A stretch of 64,000 bases of DNA from Haemophilus_D parainfluenzae_AD (GCF_001679325.1 NZ_LZMX01000003.1), one strand, 5' to 3'. Numbered from the stretch's first letter, positions 17,772 through 26,984 are shown. The notes: generated by a model from the letters alone, not told the origin. Numbers and translations: made by a program.

Positions 17772-17987
17772 ATGCCTGTAATTAAAGTACGTGAAAACGA
17801 ATCATTCGACGTAGCTTTACGTCGTTTCAAACGCTCTTGCGAAAAAGCTGGTATTTTAGCAGAAGTTCGCGCTCGTGAATTCTATGAAAAACCAACTACA
17901 ATCCGTAAACGTGAAAAAGCAACGCTTGCTAAACGTCACGCTAAACGTAATGCTCGCGAAAACGCGCGTAATACCCGTTTATACTAA
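17772..17987 (+). CDS. rpsU: 30S ribosomal protein S21
   Basis: 71 residues, very basic, standard length and near-invariant sequence (PVIKVRENE opening, Arg/Lys-rich C-terminal helix). Component of the small ribosomal subunit near the 3' end of 16S rRNA. First gene of the classic rpsU-dnaG-rpoD macromolecular-synthesis operon linking translation, replication and transcription. GAGGTG ribosome-binding site. Confidence 0.98.
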   Translation: MPVIKVRENESFDVALRRFKRSCEKAGILAEVRAREFYEKPTTIRKREKATLAKRHAKRNARENARNTRLY

Positions 17988-18015
17988 TTTGTAGTATTTT
18001 CTAACTCGAGTTAAG

Positions 18016-18051
18016 ACAAACCGTGAAACCTTTTGGGTATCACGGTTTTGT
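18016..18051 (+). terminator. Internal hairpin between rpsU and dnaG
   Basis: ACAAACCGTGA (18016-18026) pairs with TCACGGTTTTGT beginning at 18040, followed by TTGCTTT. A partial terminator between rpsU and dnaG is known in the E. coli operon, where it keeps primase scarce relative to S21; the same role is likely here. A USS core follows at 18088-18096. Confidence 0.65.
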
Positions 18052-18123
18052 TGCTTTAAACTCATCGAAAAAAGTCACGCAAAATCAACCGCACTTTCGC
18101 ATCGTATTCAAGGAGGCAAGGCA

Positions 18124-19908
18124 ATGAAAGGTTCAATTCCACGCCAATTTATTGATGATCTGCTCACAAAATCGAATATTGTCGATGTGATTAATGCGCG
18201 CGTGAAACTCAAAAAAGCGGGACGGGATTATCAAGCTTGTTGTCCGTTTCATCACGAAAAAACACCCTCTTTCACGGTAAGTGAAAAAAAACAATTCTAT
18301 TATTGCTTTGGCTGTGGCGCGAAAGGCAATGCGATTTCATTTTTAATGGATTATGACAAATTAGAATTTGTTGAAGCTGTTGAAGAACTTGCTGCTTCGG
18401 CAGGGCTTGAAGTGCCTTATGAAAAACGCCCAAACCAATTTGGCAATAAACCGGATGTGAGCTATCAAACAAAACGTAATTTATACGATTTGATGCAAGA
18501 GATTGCGTCGTTTTATCAAGCGCAACTTCCGCTAAATATTCCTGCTCAAAGCTATCTTCAGCAGCGTGGTTTATCGCCCGAGATTATCGATCGTTTTCAA
18601 ATCGGTTATGTGCCCAATGCGATGGATACAGTGTTACGTCAATTCGGCAAAAATCGAGAAGAACAGAAAAAACTGTTTGATTTAGGCATGCTTTCTCGCA
18701 ACGATCGTGGCAATGTGTACGATAAATTCCGTAATCGCATTATGTTTCCGATTAGAGATAAACGTGGTCGTACGGTCGCTTTTGGGGGACGTGTTTTAAC
18801 GGATGAAAAACCCAAGTATTTGAACTCACCCGAAACCATTACATACCATAAAGGTAATGAGCTTTATGGCTTGTATGAAGCCTTACAAATCAATGATGAG
18901 CCAGAAAAATTACTGGTGGTTGAAGGCTACATGGATGTGGTGGCATTAGCGCAATTTGGTGTCAATTATGCAGTAGCTTCTCTTGGGACATCGACGACTT
19001 CGGAGCAAATTCAATTATTGTTCCGTTCAACAGAGCAGGTCATTTGCTGTTACGATGGGGATAGAGCAGGACGAGATGCCGCTTGGCGAGCGCTTAAAAA
19101 CGCCTTACCTTATCTGGAAGATGGACGACAAATTAAGTTTATTTTCCTGCCTGATGGAGAAGATCCGGATACTTATATTCGTCAATATGGTAAAGAAAAG
19201 TTTGAAGAATATATTGATCAAGCCCAGTCTCTCACAGAATTTTTATTTACGCATTTAAGTCCACAGGTGGATTTTTCAACACAAGAAGGACGAGGCAAAT
19301 TAGTCGCACTTGCGGCGCCTTTAATTCGTCAAATTCCTGGTGATATGTTGCGTCTATCATTGCGAAATATGTTGGCACAAAAGCTTGGAATCTTTGATCA
19401 ATCACAGCTTGAAAGCTTAATTCCAAATCAAATAGACAAAGCTGAACCCAAACCTAAAACGTCACAAAAAACCATTAAGAAAACGCCAATGCGTGTGGTG
19501 ATTTCGCTGTTATTACAGAATTCACAATTAGTGAATCGTATTTCGGATATCGGTTTACAAGCCTTAAAGCATGAAGCGGGTTACGAATTACTTGAAAAAT
19601 TGACCGCACTTTGTCGTGAACGAGAAGGTATTACAACAGGGCAAATCTTAGAATATTTTCGTGATACAGAATTCAGCAAGGCCCTTGAAATATTAGCTTC
19701 TTGGGATCATCTATTAGATGACTTAGAAATCATTAATGCATTCTCTCAAAACTACCGTCGTTTGAATATTCAAGCGATTGAACGTGACATTGAAATGCTG
19801 ATTGCAAAAGAAAGGGCGGAAGGATTAACGGATCAAGAACGAGCAATTTTAGTGAATTTGCTCAAGGGAAAAGAAGAGCAGAAAAAACAGTTAGTTAATC
19901 CGTCATAA
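18124..19908 (+). CDS. dnaG: DNA primase
   Basis: 594 residues, full length. N-terminal CHC2 zinc-binding domain (CPFHHEKTPS ... YYCFGCGAKG, about 39-66), TOPRIM core (VVEGYMDVVAL about 263-273, and CYDGDRAGRDAA about 305-316, with the metal-binding acids), and a C-terminal DnaB-interacting helical domain (about 450-590). Makes RNA primers at the replication fork. AGGAGG sits before the ATG. A USS core is at 19603-19611. Confidence 0.97.
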   Translation: MKGSIPRQFIDDLLTKSNIVDVINARVKLKKAGRDYQACCPFHHEKTPSFTVSEKKQFYYCFGCGAKGNAISFLMDYDKLEFVEAVEELAASAGLEVPYEKRPNQFGNKPDVSYQTKRNLYDLMQEIASFYQAQLPLNIPAQSYLQQRGLSPEIIDRFQIGYVPNAMDTVLRQFGKNREEQKKLFDLGMLSRNDRGNVYDKFRNRIMFPIRDKRGRTVAFGGRVLTDEKPKYLNSPETITYHKGNELYGLYEALQINDEPEKLLVVEGYMDVVALAQFGVNYAVASLGTSTTSEQIQLLFRSTEQVICCYDGDRAGRDAAWRALKNALPYLEDGRQIKFIFLPDGEDPDTYIRQYGKEKFEEYIDQAQSLTEFLFTHLSPQVDFSTQEGRGKLVALAAPLIRQIPGDMLRLSLRNMLAQKLGIFDQSQLESLIPNQIDKAEPKPKTSQKTIKKTPMRVVISLLLQNSQLVNRISDIGLQALKHEAGYELLEKLTALCREREGITTGQILEYFRDTEFSKALEILASWDHLLDDLEIINAFSQNYRRLNIQAIERDIEMLIAKERAEGLTDQERAILVNLLKGKEEQKKQLVNPS

Positions 19909-19977
19909 CAATGGTAAAATCTCCTGTTTAAAACAAGGGCTTTTATCTTCCAAAAATAACGCAAAACGGGAATAAAA

Positions 19978-21867
19978 ATGGAACAAAATCAACAATCTAG
20001 CGCCGAGCAATATTCAGAACAAATTGAACAGCTTATGGAATTAGGTCGTACGCAAGGTTATTTAACCTATGCAGAGATTAATGACTTGCTTCCGGAAGAT
20101 GTAATCGATCCGGAATATTACGACAAGTTGTTGCAAACTTTACAGCATGATGCTGGCATTCCGGTTCTTGATGAAGCGCCGGAAAGTGATGAAATGATGT
20201 TGAATGACACGATTCCAGATGAAGATGCTGTGGAAGAAGCAACACAGATTTTGTCAAATGTGGAATCTGAAATCGGTCGTACAACCGATCCTGTGCGTAT
20301 GTATATGCGTGAAATGGGAACGGTTGATCTTCTTACCCGTGAAGATGAAATCAGCATTGCAAAACGTATTGAAGAAGGGATTGATGAAGTTCAAACTGCT
20401 ATTGCTGCATATCCAGAAGCGTTAACTGAATTATTAAATAATTATGATCAAGTAGAAGCGGGTAATTATCGTTTAGCTGATTTAATTACTGGTTTTGTAG
20501 ATCCAAATGTTGTTGAAGAGGAAGCTGCGAATGTTGATGAGCATTTCACTGATGAAGATGAGAGTACTCAATCAGTTGCAGATGTTGATGATGAGAGTGA
20601 TGAGGAAGATGAAGGCGATAGCAGCTCAAGTTCAGATGACAGCGACTCTGACAATAGCATAGATCCTGAAGTTGCTCGTGAAAGATTTGCGGCCTTAAGA
20701 GAGCAACACACCAAAACATTGGCGACTATAGCAAAACATGGACGTAGTGGTAAACGTGCAAAAGATCAAATTGCTCAACTCGCAGATATTTTTAAACAAT
20801 TCCGTTTAGTGCCAAAACAATTTGATGTGCTTGTTTTATCAATGAAAAATATGATAAAACGAGTACGTGTAGAAGAGCGTCAACTGCAGAAAGTATTAGT
20901 TGATATTGCGGGTATGCCAAAAGATGAATTTGAGGCACTTATTATTGCTAATGGCAGCAATGATGCATGGGTAGCAAAAGCATTAAAATCCACGAAGGCT
21001 TGGGCAAAACGCTTACCAAAATATGAAGAGCGTATCCGTTTATCTTTAGATAATTTAGCGAATATTGAACAGCATACTAATCTGACCATCCAACAAATGC
21101 GTGAGATTTGCGATGCGGTATCTCGTGGTGAACAAAAAGCTCGCCGTGCGAAAAAAGAAATGGTTGAAGCTAACTTACGTTTGGTCATTTCTATTGCGAA
21201 AAAATATACCAACCGTGGTTTGCAATTCTTGGATTTAATTCAAGAAGGGAATATTGGTTTGATGAAAGCAGTAGATAAATTTGAATACCGTCGTGGTTAT
21301 AAATTTTCAACTTATGCAACTTGGTGGATTCGTCAGGCAATTACTCGTTCGATCGCGGATCAAGCGCGTACAATCCGTATCCCTGTTCATATGATTGAAA
21401 CGATTAACAAATTAAATCGTATTTCTCGTCAAATGCTACAAGAAATGGGACGTGAGGCGACGCCAGAAGAGCTCGCTGAACGCATGGGGATGCCAGAAGA
21501 TAAAATCCGTAAAGTGCTTAAAATCGCGAAAGAACCTATTTCTATGGAAACCCCAATCGGTGATGACGATGATTCACATTTAGGTGATTTTATTGAGGAT
21601 TCAACTCTTGAATTGCCATTAGATTCTGCAACCGCACAAAGCTTAAAAGTAGCGACTCATGAAGTGTTAGAAGGCTTAACACCTCGTGAAGCGAAAGTAT
21701 TACGTATGCGTTTTGGTATTGATATGAATACCGACCATACACTCGAAGAAGTGGGTAAACAATTTGATGTAACTCGTGAGCGTATTCGTCAGATTGAAGC
21801 GAAAGCATTGCGTAAATTACGTCATCCTAGCCGTTCTGAGACATTAAGAAGTTTCTTGGATGAGTAA
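19978..21867 (+). CDS. rpoD: RNA polymerase primary sigma factor (sigma-70)
   Basis: 629 residues. Region 1.1 (about 1-80), region 1.2 (TDPVRMYMREMG about 101-112), a variable insert with an acidic Ser/Asp/Glu run (about 180-225), regions 2.1-2.4 (ANLRLVISIAKKY ... FSTYATWWIRQAITRSIADQ, about 395-460), region 3, and region 4 (VTRERIRQIEAKALRKLRHP, about 595-615). Directs core polymerase to housekeeping promoters. Last gene of the operon. Acidic insert length is variable among Pasteurellaceae. Confidence 0.98.
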   Translation: MEQNQQSSAEQYSEQIEQLMELGRTQGYLTYAEINDLLPEDVIDPEYYDKLLQTLQHDAGIPVLDEAPESDEMMLNDTIPDEDAVEEATQILSNVESEIGRTTDPVRMYMREMGTVDLLTREDEISIAKRIEEGIDEVQTAIAAYPEALTELLNNYDQVEAGNYRLADLITGFVDPNVVEEEAANVDEHFTDEDESTQSVADVDDESDEEDEGDSSSSSDDSDSDNSIDPEVARERFAALREQHTKTLATIAKHGRSGKRAKDQIAQLADIFKQFRLVPKQFDVLVLSMKNMIKRVRVEERQLQKVLVDIAGMPKDEFEALIIANGSNDAWVAKALKSTKAWAKRLPKYEERIRLSLDNLANIEQHTNLTIQQMREICDAVSRGEQKARRAKKEMVEANLRLVISIAKKYTNRGLQFLDLIQEGNIGLMKAVDKFEYRRGYKFSTYATWWIRQAITRSIADQARTIRIPVHMIETINKLNRISRQMLQEMGREATPEELAERMGMPEDKIRKVLKIAKEPISMETPIGDDDDSHLGDFIEDSTLELPLDSATAQSLKVATHEVLEGLTPREAKVLRMRFGIDMNTDHTLEEVGKQFDVTRERIRQIEAKALRKLRHPSRSETLRSFLDE

Positions 21868-21886
21868 TTGTTTATTTATATAAAAA

Positions 21887-21914
21887 GAAAAGGCAGAGAT
21901 CTCTGCCTTTTTTA
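21887..21914 (+). terminator. Rho-independent terminator after rpoD
   Basis: A palindrome AAAGGCAGAGATCTCTGCC followed by TTTTTTTATTT, 20 bp after the rpoD stop. It closes the rpsU-dnaG-rpoD operon. Confidence 0.9.
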
Positions 21915-21999
21915 TTTGATTAAATTTGGTTATTTACCGCAAAATCACATTCCTTTAAAATACGCGCCTTTCTTCATTTAAAAACAAAAAAGGAACTTT

Positions 22000-22416
22000 A
22001 TGGAAGAATCTCAAGAACTCGAAAAACTACCTCGCGTGGTTACAGGTGTATTAAAAGTGGTATTAAGTTTTTCACTTATTGCTTTAGCTGTAGTATTGAT
22101 TATTGCATTAGCTAAAATTACATATACGTTAGCGATCATGGTATTTAATACATCGAGTGTAGTGCCTTATGATGTTGCTGAACAAGCTGTGATGTTTTTC
22201 TTATATTTCGGTTTTATTGGTCTTATTGTGCAATATTTTAAAAGTGGCTATCACTTTCCTTTGCGATATTTTATTTATGCGGGGATTACCGCCATGTTGC
22301 GCCTGATTATCGTGAATCATGAGAGCTCCGTTGATACCATCTTATTCGCAGGCGCGATTTTAATTATGGTTATTGCACTTTGTTTAGTGTTGTATTCCAA
22401 TAAAATTAAAATTTAA
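22000..22416 (+). CDS. psiE: PsiE-family membrane protein
   Basis: 138 residues, four membrane segments (about 18-42, 62-84, 88-104, 112-133). The block FFLYFGFIGLIVQYFKSGYH and the following FPLRYFIYAGITAMLRLIIV nearly match E. coli PsiE, a phosphate-starvation-inducible protein of unknown molecular function. AAAAAGGAAC lies before the ATG. No Pho-box is evident by eye. Convergent with rlmJ; a short CGGTC/GACCG hairpin (22422-22436) lies in between. Confidence 0.88.
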   Translation: MEESQELEKLPRVVTGVLKVVLSFSLIALAVVLIIALAKITYTLAIMVFNTSSVVPYDVAEQAVMFFLYFGFIGLIVQYFKSGYHFPLRYFIYAGITAMLRLIIVNHESSVDTILFAGAILIMVIALCLVLYSNKIKI

Positions 22417-22451
22417 AAGCGCGGTCGTTTTGACCGAGATTTTGGAATGGA

Positions 22452-23297
22452 TTATTCCGGCACAATCCATTCCACTGTCCAACTTCCCGTACCTTCAGGG
22501 ACAAGAGTTTGGGTCAAATAAGGCAAAATAGCTTTCATTTGCTGTTCTAATTGCCAAGGCGGGTTAATCACCACCATTCCACTTGCGGTCATACCACGTT
22601 GATCGCTATCAGGGCGAACTGCCAATTCAAATTTCAATATTTTACGAATTCCCGTCGCTTCTAATCCTTTAAATATGCGTTTTGTTTGTTGGCGTAGTAC
22701 TACTGGATACCAAATTGCATAAGTGCCTGTCGCAAAGCGTTTATAACCTTCTTCTATCGCTTTCACCACCAAATCATAATCTTCTTTTAATTCATAAGGT
22801 GGATCAATAAGCACTAAACCACGGCGCTCTTTTGGTGGAAGCGTGGCTTTGAGTTGTTGGAAACCATTTTCTGATTTTGTGGTGATATTCTTAAATTCTT
22901 TGAAATTATTGCGCAATAATGGAAAATCGCTCGGATGTAATTCGGTGAGCAAAGCGCGATCTTGTGAACGCAATAATTGGGCGGCAATCATTGGCGACCC
23001 AGCATAATAGCGTAATTCTTTGCCGCCATAATTGAGCTTCTTAATAATTTCCACATAGCGAGTAATTTCTTCGGGTAAATCTGTTCTTTCCCAAAGTCTG
23101 CCTATTCCTTCTTTATATTCGCCCGTCTTTTCTGATTCATTTGAGCTTAAACGATAACGACCGACTCCTGAATGGGTATCAAGATAGTAGAAGCCTTTTT
23201 CTTTTAGTGAAAGATTTTCTAGAATCAGCATTAATACAATGTGTTTAAGCACATCTGCGTGGTTGCCAGCATGAAAACTGTGGCGATAACTTAACAT
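22452..23297 (-). CDS. rlmJ: 23S rRNA (adenine-2030-N6)-methyltransferase
   Basis: 281 residues from the ATG at 23297 (MLSYRHSFHAGNHADVLKH, the conserved RlmJ opening). The upstream 28 codons in frame are unsupported and AT-rich. The SAM-dependent methyltransferase has the catalytic motif IDPPYE (about 163-168). It methylates A2030 of 23S rRNA; the older name YhiR/ComJ relates to use of external DNA as a nutrient. GGAG precedes the start. Confidence 0.94.
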   Translation of the reverse strand: MLSYRHSFHAGNHADVLKHIVLMLILENLSLKEKGFYYLDTHSGVGRYRLSSNESEKTGEYKEGIGRLWERTDLPEEITRYVEIIKKLNYGGKELRYYAGSPMIAAQLLRSQDRALLTELHPSDFPLLRNNFKEFKNITTKSENGFQQLKATLPPKERRGLVLIDPPYELKEDYDLVVKAIEEGYKRFATGTYAIWYPVVLRQQTKRIFKGLEATGIRKILKFELAVRPDSDQRGMTASGMVVINPPWQLEQQMKAILPYLTQTLVPEGTGSWTVEWIVPE

Positions 23298-23681
23298 AGT
23301 TTCTCCTTTATGATGAGGAAAAGTACGCTCAAGATTGATGGTATAACTTTTCTGTAGAAAAAATATTATCACTTGAAACACTAAAACCTTTGAAGGGCTT
23401 TGAATTCAAGGGGATATTCATGATGACAGAAATTTTTATAATCCGGCAACTTATGGGAAAGCAAATTGAAAGGTTAATAATATATTATATGCTTATAGAG
23501 AATCTAGTTTTTTATTATAAATACTTTTGTTGTCTTACTTTACAAGATAAGATGTAATTTCTAGAAATTTGAATATAACACTTGAAAAGTGAGTATATAA
23601 TTTAACTTATTATTTTCATTGTTTAAATTGACTCTTGAGGACTAAACAAAAAAACTAAACTAAAGTTAATGCCATTTCCTA
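23298..23681. other. AT-rich gap upstream of the thiamin operon
   Basis: About 380 bp with no recognisable gene. The only notable item is a 45-codon ORF at 23420-23557 (plus strand) with a good AAGGGG Shine-Dalgarno sequence seven bases before its ATG, encoding a hydrophobic, Tyr/Ile/Leu-rich peptide of no known family. It may be spurious. A 15-mer ACTTTTCTGTAGAAA at the rlmJ side also occurs near 3347-3361. Confidence 0.5.
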
Positions 23682-23710
23682 TTGTTTTATTCTTAATTGC
23701 GATATAAAAT
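23682..23710 (+). promoter_or_regulatory. Candidate promoter for the thiamin operon
   Basis: TTGTTT (23682-23687), 17-bp spacer, TAAAAT (23705-23710). Transcription would start about 23717, immediately before the riboswitch, which supports the choice. Confidence 0.5.
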
Positions 23711-23719
23711 CCTCTCAAA

Positions 23720-23797
23720 TTTTAGTCGGGGTGCCACAAGGTGGCTGAGATGATACCCGTGAACCTGAAACAGTTAGCACTGACGTAGGAAACTAAT
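23720..23797 (+). promoter_or_regulatory. TPP riboswitch (THI element)
   Basis: Contains the invariant THI-box segments in order: CGGGGTGCC, GGCTGAGA, ACCCGTGAACCTGA, CAGTTAGCACTG and CGTAGGAAACTA. P1 is closed by TTTAGT at the 5' side and ACTAA at the 3' side. It senses thiamin pyrophosphate and represses the downstream genes. I see no poly-U terminator before thiZ, so control is probably at translation, acting on the AGGA inside the 3' conserved segment. Confidence 0.95.
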
Positions 23798-23866
23798 ATG
23801 CCAAAATACTTTCTTATTCTTCATACCAATTTTCATTCCTTTTATATCGTTACCTTTAGTCGTTAA
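23798..23866 (+). CDS. Possible 22-residue leader peptide after the TPP riboswitch
   Basis: The ATG follows directly on the last base of riboswitch P1, and AGGA within the riboswitch 3' segment (23787-23790) lies eight bases before it, a plausible Shine-Dalgarno sequence. The peptide MPKYFLILHTNFHSFYIVTF ends two residues later. The stop is 16 bases before the thiZ ATG, which itself has only a weak AGG. Translation of this ORF could be what TPP controls, with thiZ translationally coupled. Being spurious is a real alternative. Confidence 0.35.
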   Translation: MPKYFLILHTNFHSFYIVTFSR

Positions 23867-23882
23867 TCCTTAGGTTAATGCG

Positions 23883-24605
23883 ATGGTGCATATTCAGGAT
23901 CTTAGTCTTGCTTTGGGAGAGCAAGTACTATTTGAACACCTTGATTTAACGCTTTTGCCTAATGAGTGGGTCAGTTTACTTGGTTACTCTGGTGTAGGTA
24001 AATCAACGCTTTTGAGATTAATTGCAGGTCTTGGAGCACAAGGGAAAGTTCAAGGCAATATCATCTTTCATCCTAATATTCGAGTAGCATGGCTACCACA
24101 AAAAGATACCCTTTATCCCTGGCTTTCAATTGTTGATAACGTCCAATTAGAAAACGTACTATTTGGGAATAAATCTGCAAACACAACTCATCAAGTAAAA
24201 GTACTACTTGAACAAGTAGGCATGTCAGAACATCTTCATAAAAGCTGTACTCAATTATCTGGAGGACAGAAACAAAGAGTGGCTCTCGCTCGAGTATTAA
24301 TGCAAAATGCTGATTTAATTTTACTTGATGAACCTTTCTCTGCCCTTGACGCGATTAGTCGTTACCAATTACAAAACTTGACCTATGAATTATTAAAAGA
24401 TAAATCAGTGTTATTGGTTACACATGATCCTCAAGAAGCATTACGCTTAAGCCAGCGTATTTTTGTATTACGCTCACCGCAGCCTAATCAACCCGCATTA
24501 TCTGATGTTATAAAACCTGAAGGTAAAGCACCACGAGAACTTAACCAAGAAAATTTGTGGGTGCTCCAACAAAAATTATTAAATGAGTTATTAGGGGGGA
24601 AATGA
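23883..24605 (+). CDS. thiZ: Thiamin-precursor ABC transporter ATPase (ThiZ-type)
   Basis: 240 residues. Walker A GYSGVGKST (about 38-46), signature LSGGQKQR (about 130-137), Walker B LILLDEP (about 150-156), switch His in VTHD. First full gene of the operon behind the TPP riboswitch. Resembles the ATPase of H. influenzae HI_0354-0357 and nitrate/taurine-type importers. It powers uptake of a pyrimidine thiamin precursor with the following permease and ThiY-like protein. The stop overlaps the next ATG by four bases. Confidence 0.88.
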   Translation: MVHIQDLSLALGEQVLFEHLDLTLLPNEWVSLLGYSGVGKSTLLRLIAGLGAQGKVQGNIIFHPNIRVAWLPQKDTLYPWLSIVDNVQLENVLFGNKSANTTHQVKVLLEQVGMSEHLHKSCTQLSGGQKQRVALARVLMQNADLILLDEPFSALDAISRYQLQNLTYELLKDKSVLLVTHDPQEALRLSQRIFVLRSPQPNQPALSDVIKPEGKAPRELNQENLWVLQQKLLNELLGGK

Positions 24606-25342
24606 TGAAAATTAGCCTTCTTAAACCGCTCTTTATTGGAATTATATTGCTGTGTCTCTGGCAACTTATTGACGTATTAGGTAATTTTCCACATTACATA
24701 TTTCCTTCTCCTCAATCCGTATGGTATCAATTAGTTTCTCATTCAGAACTACTTTGGCAGCATACACTAATCACCTTAATTGAAATTGGCTTAGGGCTGC
24801 TACTGGGTTTTCTTTTTGGATTATCATCAGCCCTGTTACTCTCTTTTTCACCTAAAACATCGTCATTACTGTTACCAGTTTTAGTGATTTCTCAAGCAAT
24901 TCCTGTTTTTGCTATCGCTCCGATACTCGTACTTTGGCTAGGTTATGGTATGCCATCAAAAATTGTTATGGCTATTCTCATTATCTATTTTCCTGTAACT
25001 GCAGCTTGTTACGATGGCTTACGCAATACACCTCAAGCTTGGCTCGATCTCGCCAAAACGTTCAAACCTTCCCCTTTACGTTTATTACTCAAAGTACGCT
25101 TACCTGCCGCATTGCCTGCATTTGCATCTGGCTTTCGCATTGCTGTTTCTGTCGCACCAATTGGTGCTGTAATTGGAGAATGGGTAGGTTCATCAGAAGG
25201 GCTTGGCTATTTGATGATTCACGCAAACGCTCGTATGCAGGTGGATTTAATGTTTGCTGCGTTACTGATATTAGTGGCAATTTCACTTTCTTTATATTTC
25301 AGCATTGATTGGCTACTACGCCGTTTTATTTGGCACGTTTAA
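24602..25342 (+). CDS. thiX: Thiamin-precursor ABC transporter permease (ThiX-type)
   Basis: 246 residues and about six membrane segments. SsuC/TauC-like inner-membrane permease; the cytoplasmic EAA loop is DLAKTFKPSPLRLLLKVRLPAALP (split: loop at about 147-172), and the final block PIGAVIGEWVGSSEGLGYL is typical of the family. Starts at the overlapping ATG (ATGATG) with the ATPase, so the two are coupled. No USS within thiZ, thiX or the first part of thiY. Confidence 0.88.
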   Translation: MMKISLLKPLFIGIILLCLWQLIDVLGNFPHYIFPSPQSVWYQLVSHSELLWQHTLITLIEIGLGLLLGFLFGLSSALLLSFSPKTSSLLLPVLVISQAIPVFAIAPILVLWLGYGMPSKIVMAILIIYFPVTAACYDGLRNTPQAWLDLAKTFKPSPLRLLLKVRLPAALPAFASGFRIAVSVAPIGAVIGEWVGSSEGLGYLMIHANARMQVDLMFAALLILVAISLSLYFSIDWLLRRFIWHV

Positions 25343-25367
25343 TTCTTCATGACACAAGGAGACAAAA

Positions 25368-26312
25368 ATGAAGAAAATCATATGTTATTTCAGTCTTTTA
25401 ATTGGACTCACCGCCAGTTTTACCAGTTTAGCAAGAGAGAAAATTAGCTTAATGCTTGATTGGTATGTGAACCCTGATCACGCAGCGATCATCGTGGCGC
25501 AACAAAAAGGCTTTTTTGAAAAAAATAACTTAGACGTCGAAATTATCGAACCAGCAGATCCATCATTACCGCCTAAATTAGTTGCAGCAGGAAAAGTGGA
25601 TTTAGCCATTAATTATCAACCTCAACTTTATCAACAAGTTGCAGAAGGATTACCTTTAGTGCGTGTCGGCTCCCTGATTTCCAGCCCATTAAATAGCGTA
25701 GTAGTGCTCAAAAATAGTAAGATCAAAACGCTTGCCGATCTGAAAGGGAAAAAAGTAGGCTATTCAGTCAGTGGCTTTGAGGATGTATTACTCGATACCA
25801 TGTTCCACGCCATCGGACTCAGCAACCAAGACGTAAAATTGGTGAATGTGAATTGGTCGCTTTCCCCTTCTCTTTTAACCGGGCAAGTCGATGCGGTCAT
25901 CGGGGCATTTCGTAATTTCGAGCTGAATCAGATCCATTTAGAAAAACAAGAAGGCGTCGCATTTTTCCCAGAACAATATGGTGTGCCGGCTTATGATGAA
26001 TTGATTTTAGTGGCTAACAAGAAAAATCTTGCTTCTAAAAAAATTTCCGCTTTTTTGACCGCACTTGAACAAGCTACAGCCTATCTACAAAGCCATCCAG
26101 ATGAAGCATGGCAAGCTTTTGTGAATCATAAGCCAAAAGAACTCAATACAGAATTAAATCAATTAGCGTGGAAAGATACCTTGCCTTTATTAGCAACGAA
26201 ACCTCGTCAATTGGATGCCAAACGTTATCAACAAATGGCGGAATTTATGTATCAAAAAGGCTTGATTCCAAAAGCACTTGAATTGAAAGACTATGCTGTC
26301 GAATTACAGTAA
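25368..26312 (+). CDS. thiY: Pyrimidine thiamin-precursor binding protein (ThiY/NMT1-THI5 type)
   Basis: 314 residues with a signal peptide (about 1-22, Ser-Leu-Ala before RE). The NMT1/THI5-like domain begins KISLMLDWYVNPDHAAIIVAQ, in which the W and the following residues cradle a pyrimidine ring. In Bacillus halodurans ThiY binds formylaminopyrimidine from degraded thiamin, feeding TenA-linked salvage; the adjacent tenA fits. Preceded by AAGGAG. A USS core is at 26058-26066. Confidence 0.92.
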   Translation: MKKIICYFSLLIGLTASFTSLAREKISLMLDWYVNPDHAAIIVAQQKGFFEKNNLDVEIIEPADPSLPPKLVAAGKVDLAINYQPQLYQQVAEGLPLVRVGSLISSPLNSVVVLKNSKIKTLADLKGKKVGYSVSGFEDVLLDTMFHAIGLSNQDVKLVNVNWSLSPSLLTGQVDAVIGAFRNFELNQIHLEKQEGVAFFPEQYGVPAYDELILVANKKNLASKKISAFLTALEQATAYLQSHPDEAWQAFVNHKPKELNTELNQLAWKDTLPLLATKPRQLDAKRYQQMAEFMYQKGLIPKALELKDYAVELQ

Positions 26313-26318
26313 GGGAAA

Positions 26319-26969
26319 ATGATGATCAACCAACTAATTCAGCAAACGCAACCTTATTGGAAGCAATATGTTGAGCATGAATTTGTGCAACAACTTGCAC
26401 AAGGTACCTTACCAAAAGCTTGTTTTCAACACTATTTAAAACAAGATTACATCTATCTTTTCCATTACAGCCGTGCTTTTGCTTTGGGCGTCTTCAAGGC
26501 GAGAAATTTTGCCGAAATGGACATGCCGCGTAAAACGCTCGACATTCTTTGTCAAGAAATCCAATTACATTTGGATTACTGCCGACAATGGGATATTAGT
26601 GAACAGGAGATATTCCAAACACCAGAAAGTGCGGCATGTATTTCCTATACACGCTACTTGCTTGATTGTGGAATGACGGGCGGTTTACCCGAACTTTATG
26701 CAGCTGTTACGCCTTGTGCTTTAGGTTACGCACAAGTCGCCCGCTACATCACAGAAAATTATCCAAAACTACCAAGCAATCCTTATCAAGCGTGGATTGA
26801 CGCATACTCTGCACCAGAATATCAACAAGCCGCACAAGAAACTGTTGATTTTCTTACCGCACTTTGTGAGCCACTTAATGATTCTCAGTTAACCAATATT
26901 CAACAGATTTTTACCACAGCCACTCGAATGGAAATCGGATTTTGGCAAATGGGATTAGATTTAGCATAA
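26319..26969 (+). CDS. tenA: Aminopyrimidine aminohydrolase / thiaminase II
   Basis: 216 residues. TenA-family all-helical protein; hydrolyses aminopyrimidine products of thiamin breakdown to HMP. The catalytic Cys is in TPCALGYAQVARY (about 129-141), and a C-terminal Glu near MEIGFWQM completes the site. It directly follows the transport genes (six-base gap) and provides HMP for ThiD. AAGGGAAA precedes an ATGATG start; either is possible. A USS core is at 26856-26864. Confidence 0.93.
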   Translation: MMINQLIQQTQPYWKQYVEHEFVQQLAQGTLPKACFQHYLKQDYIYLFHYSRAFALGVFKARNFAEMDMPRKTLDILCQEIQLHLDYCRQWDISEQEIFQTPESAACISYTRYLLDCGMTGGLPELYAAVTPCALGYAQVARYITENYPKLPSNPYQAWIDAYSAPEYQQAAQETVDFLTALCEPLNDSQLTNIQQIFTTATRMEIGFWQMGLDLA

Positions 26970-26984
26970 AAATGAAGGTGTAAA

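Noticed and set aside
20520..20660. Acidic Ser/Asp tract of rpoD as a foreign insertion
   Set aside because: An acidic, variable-length insert is normal between sigma-70 regions 1.2 and 2.
26621..26640. AAGTGCGGC near-USS sites (also at about 16966 and 30618)
   Set aside because: They differ from the core at the last base and were not counted.
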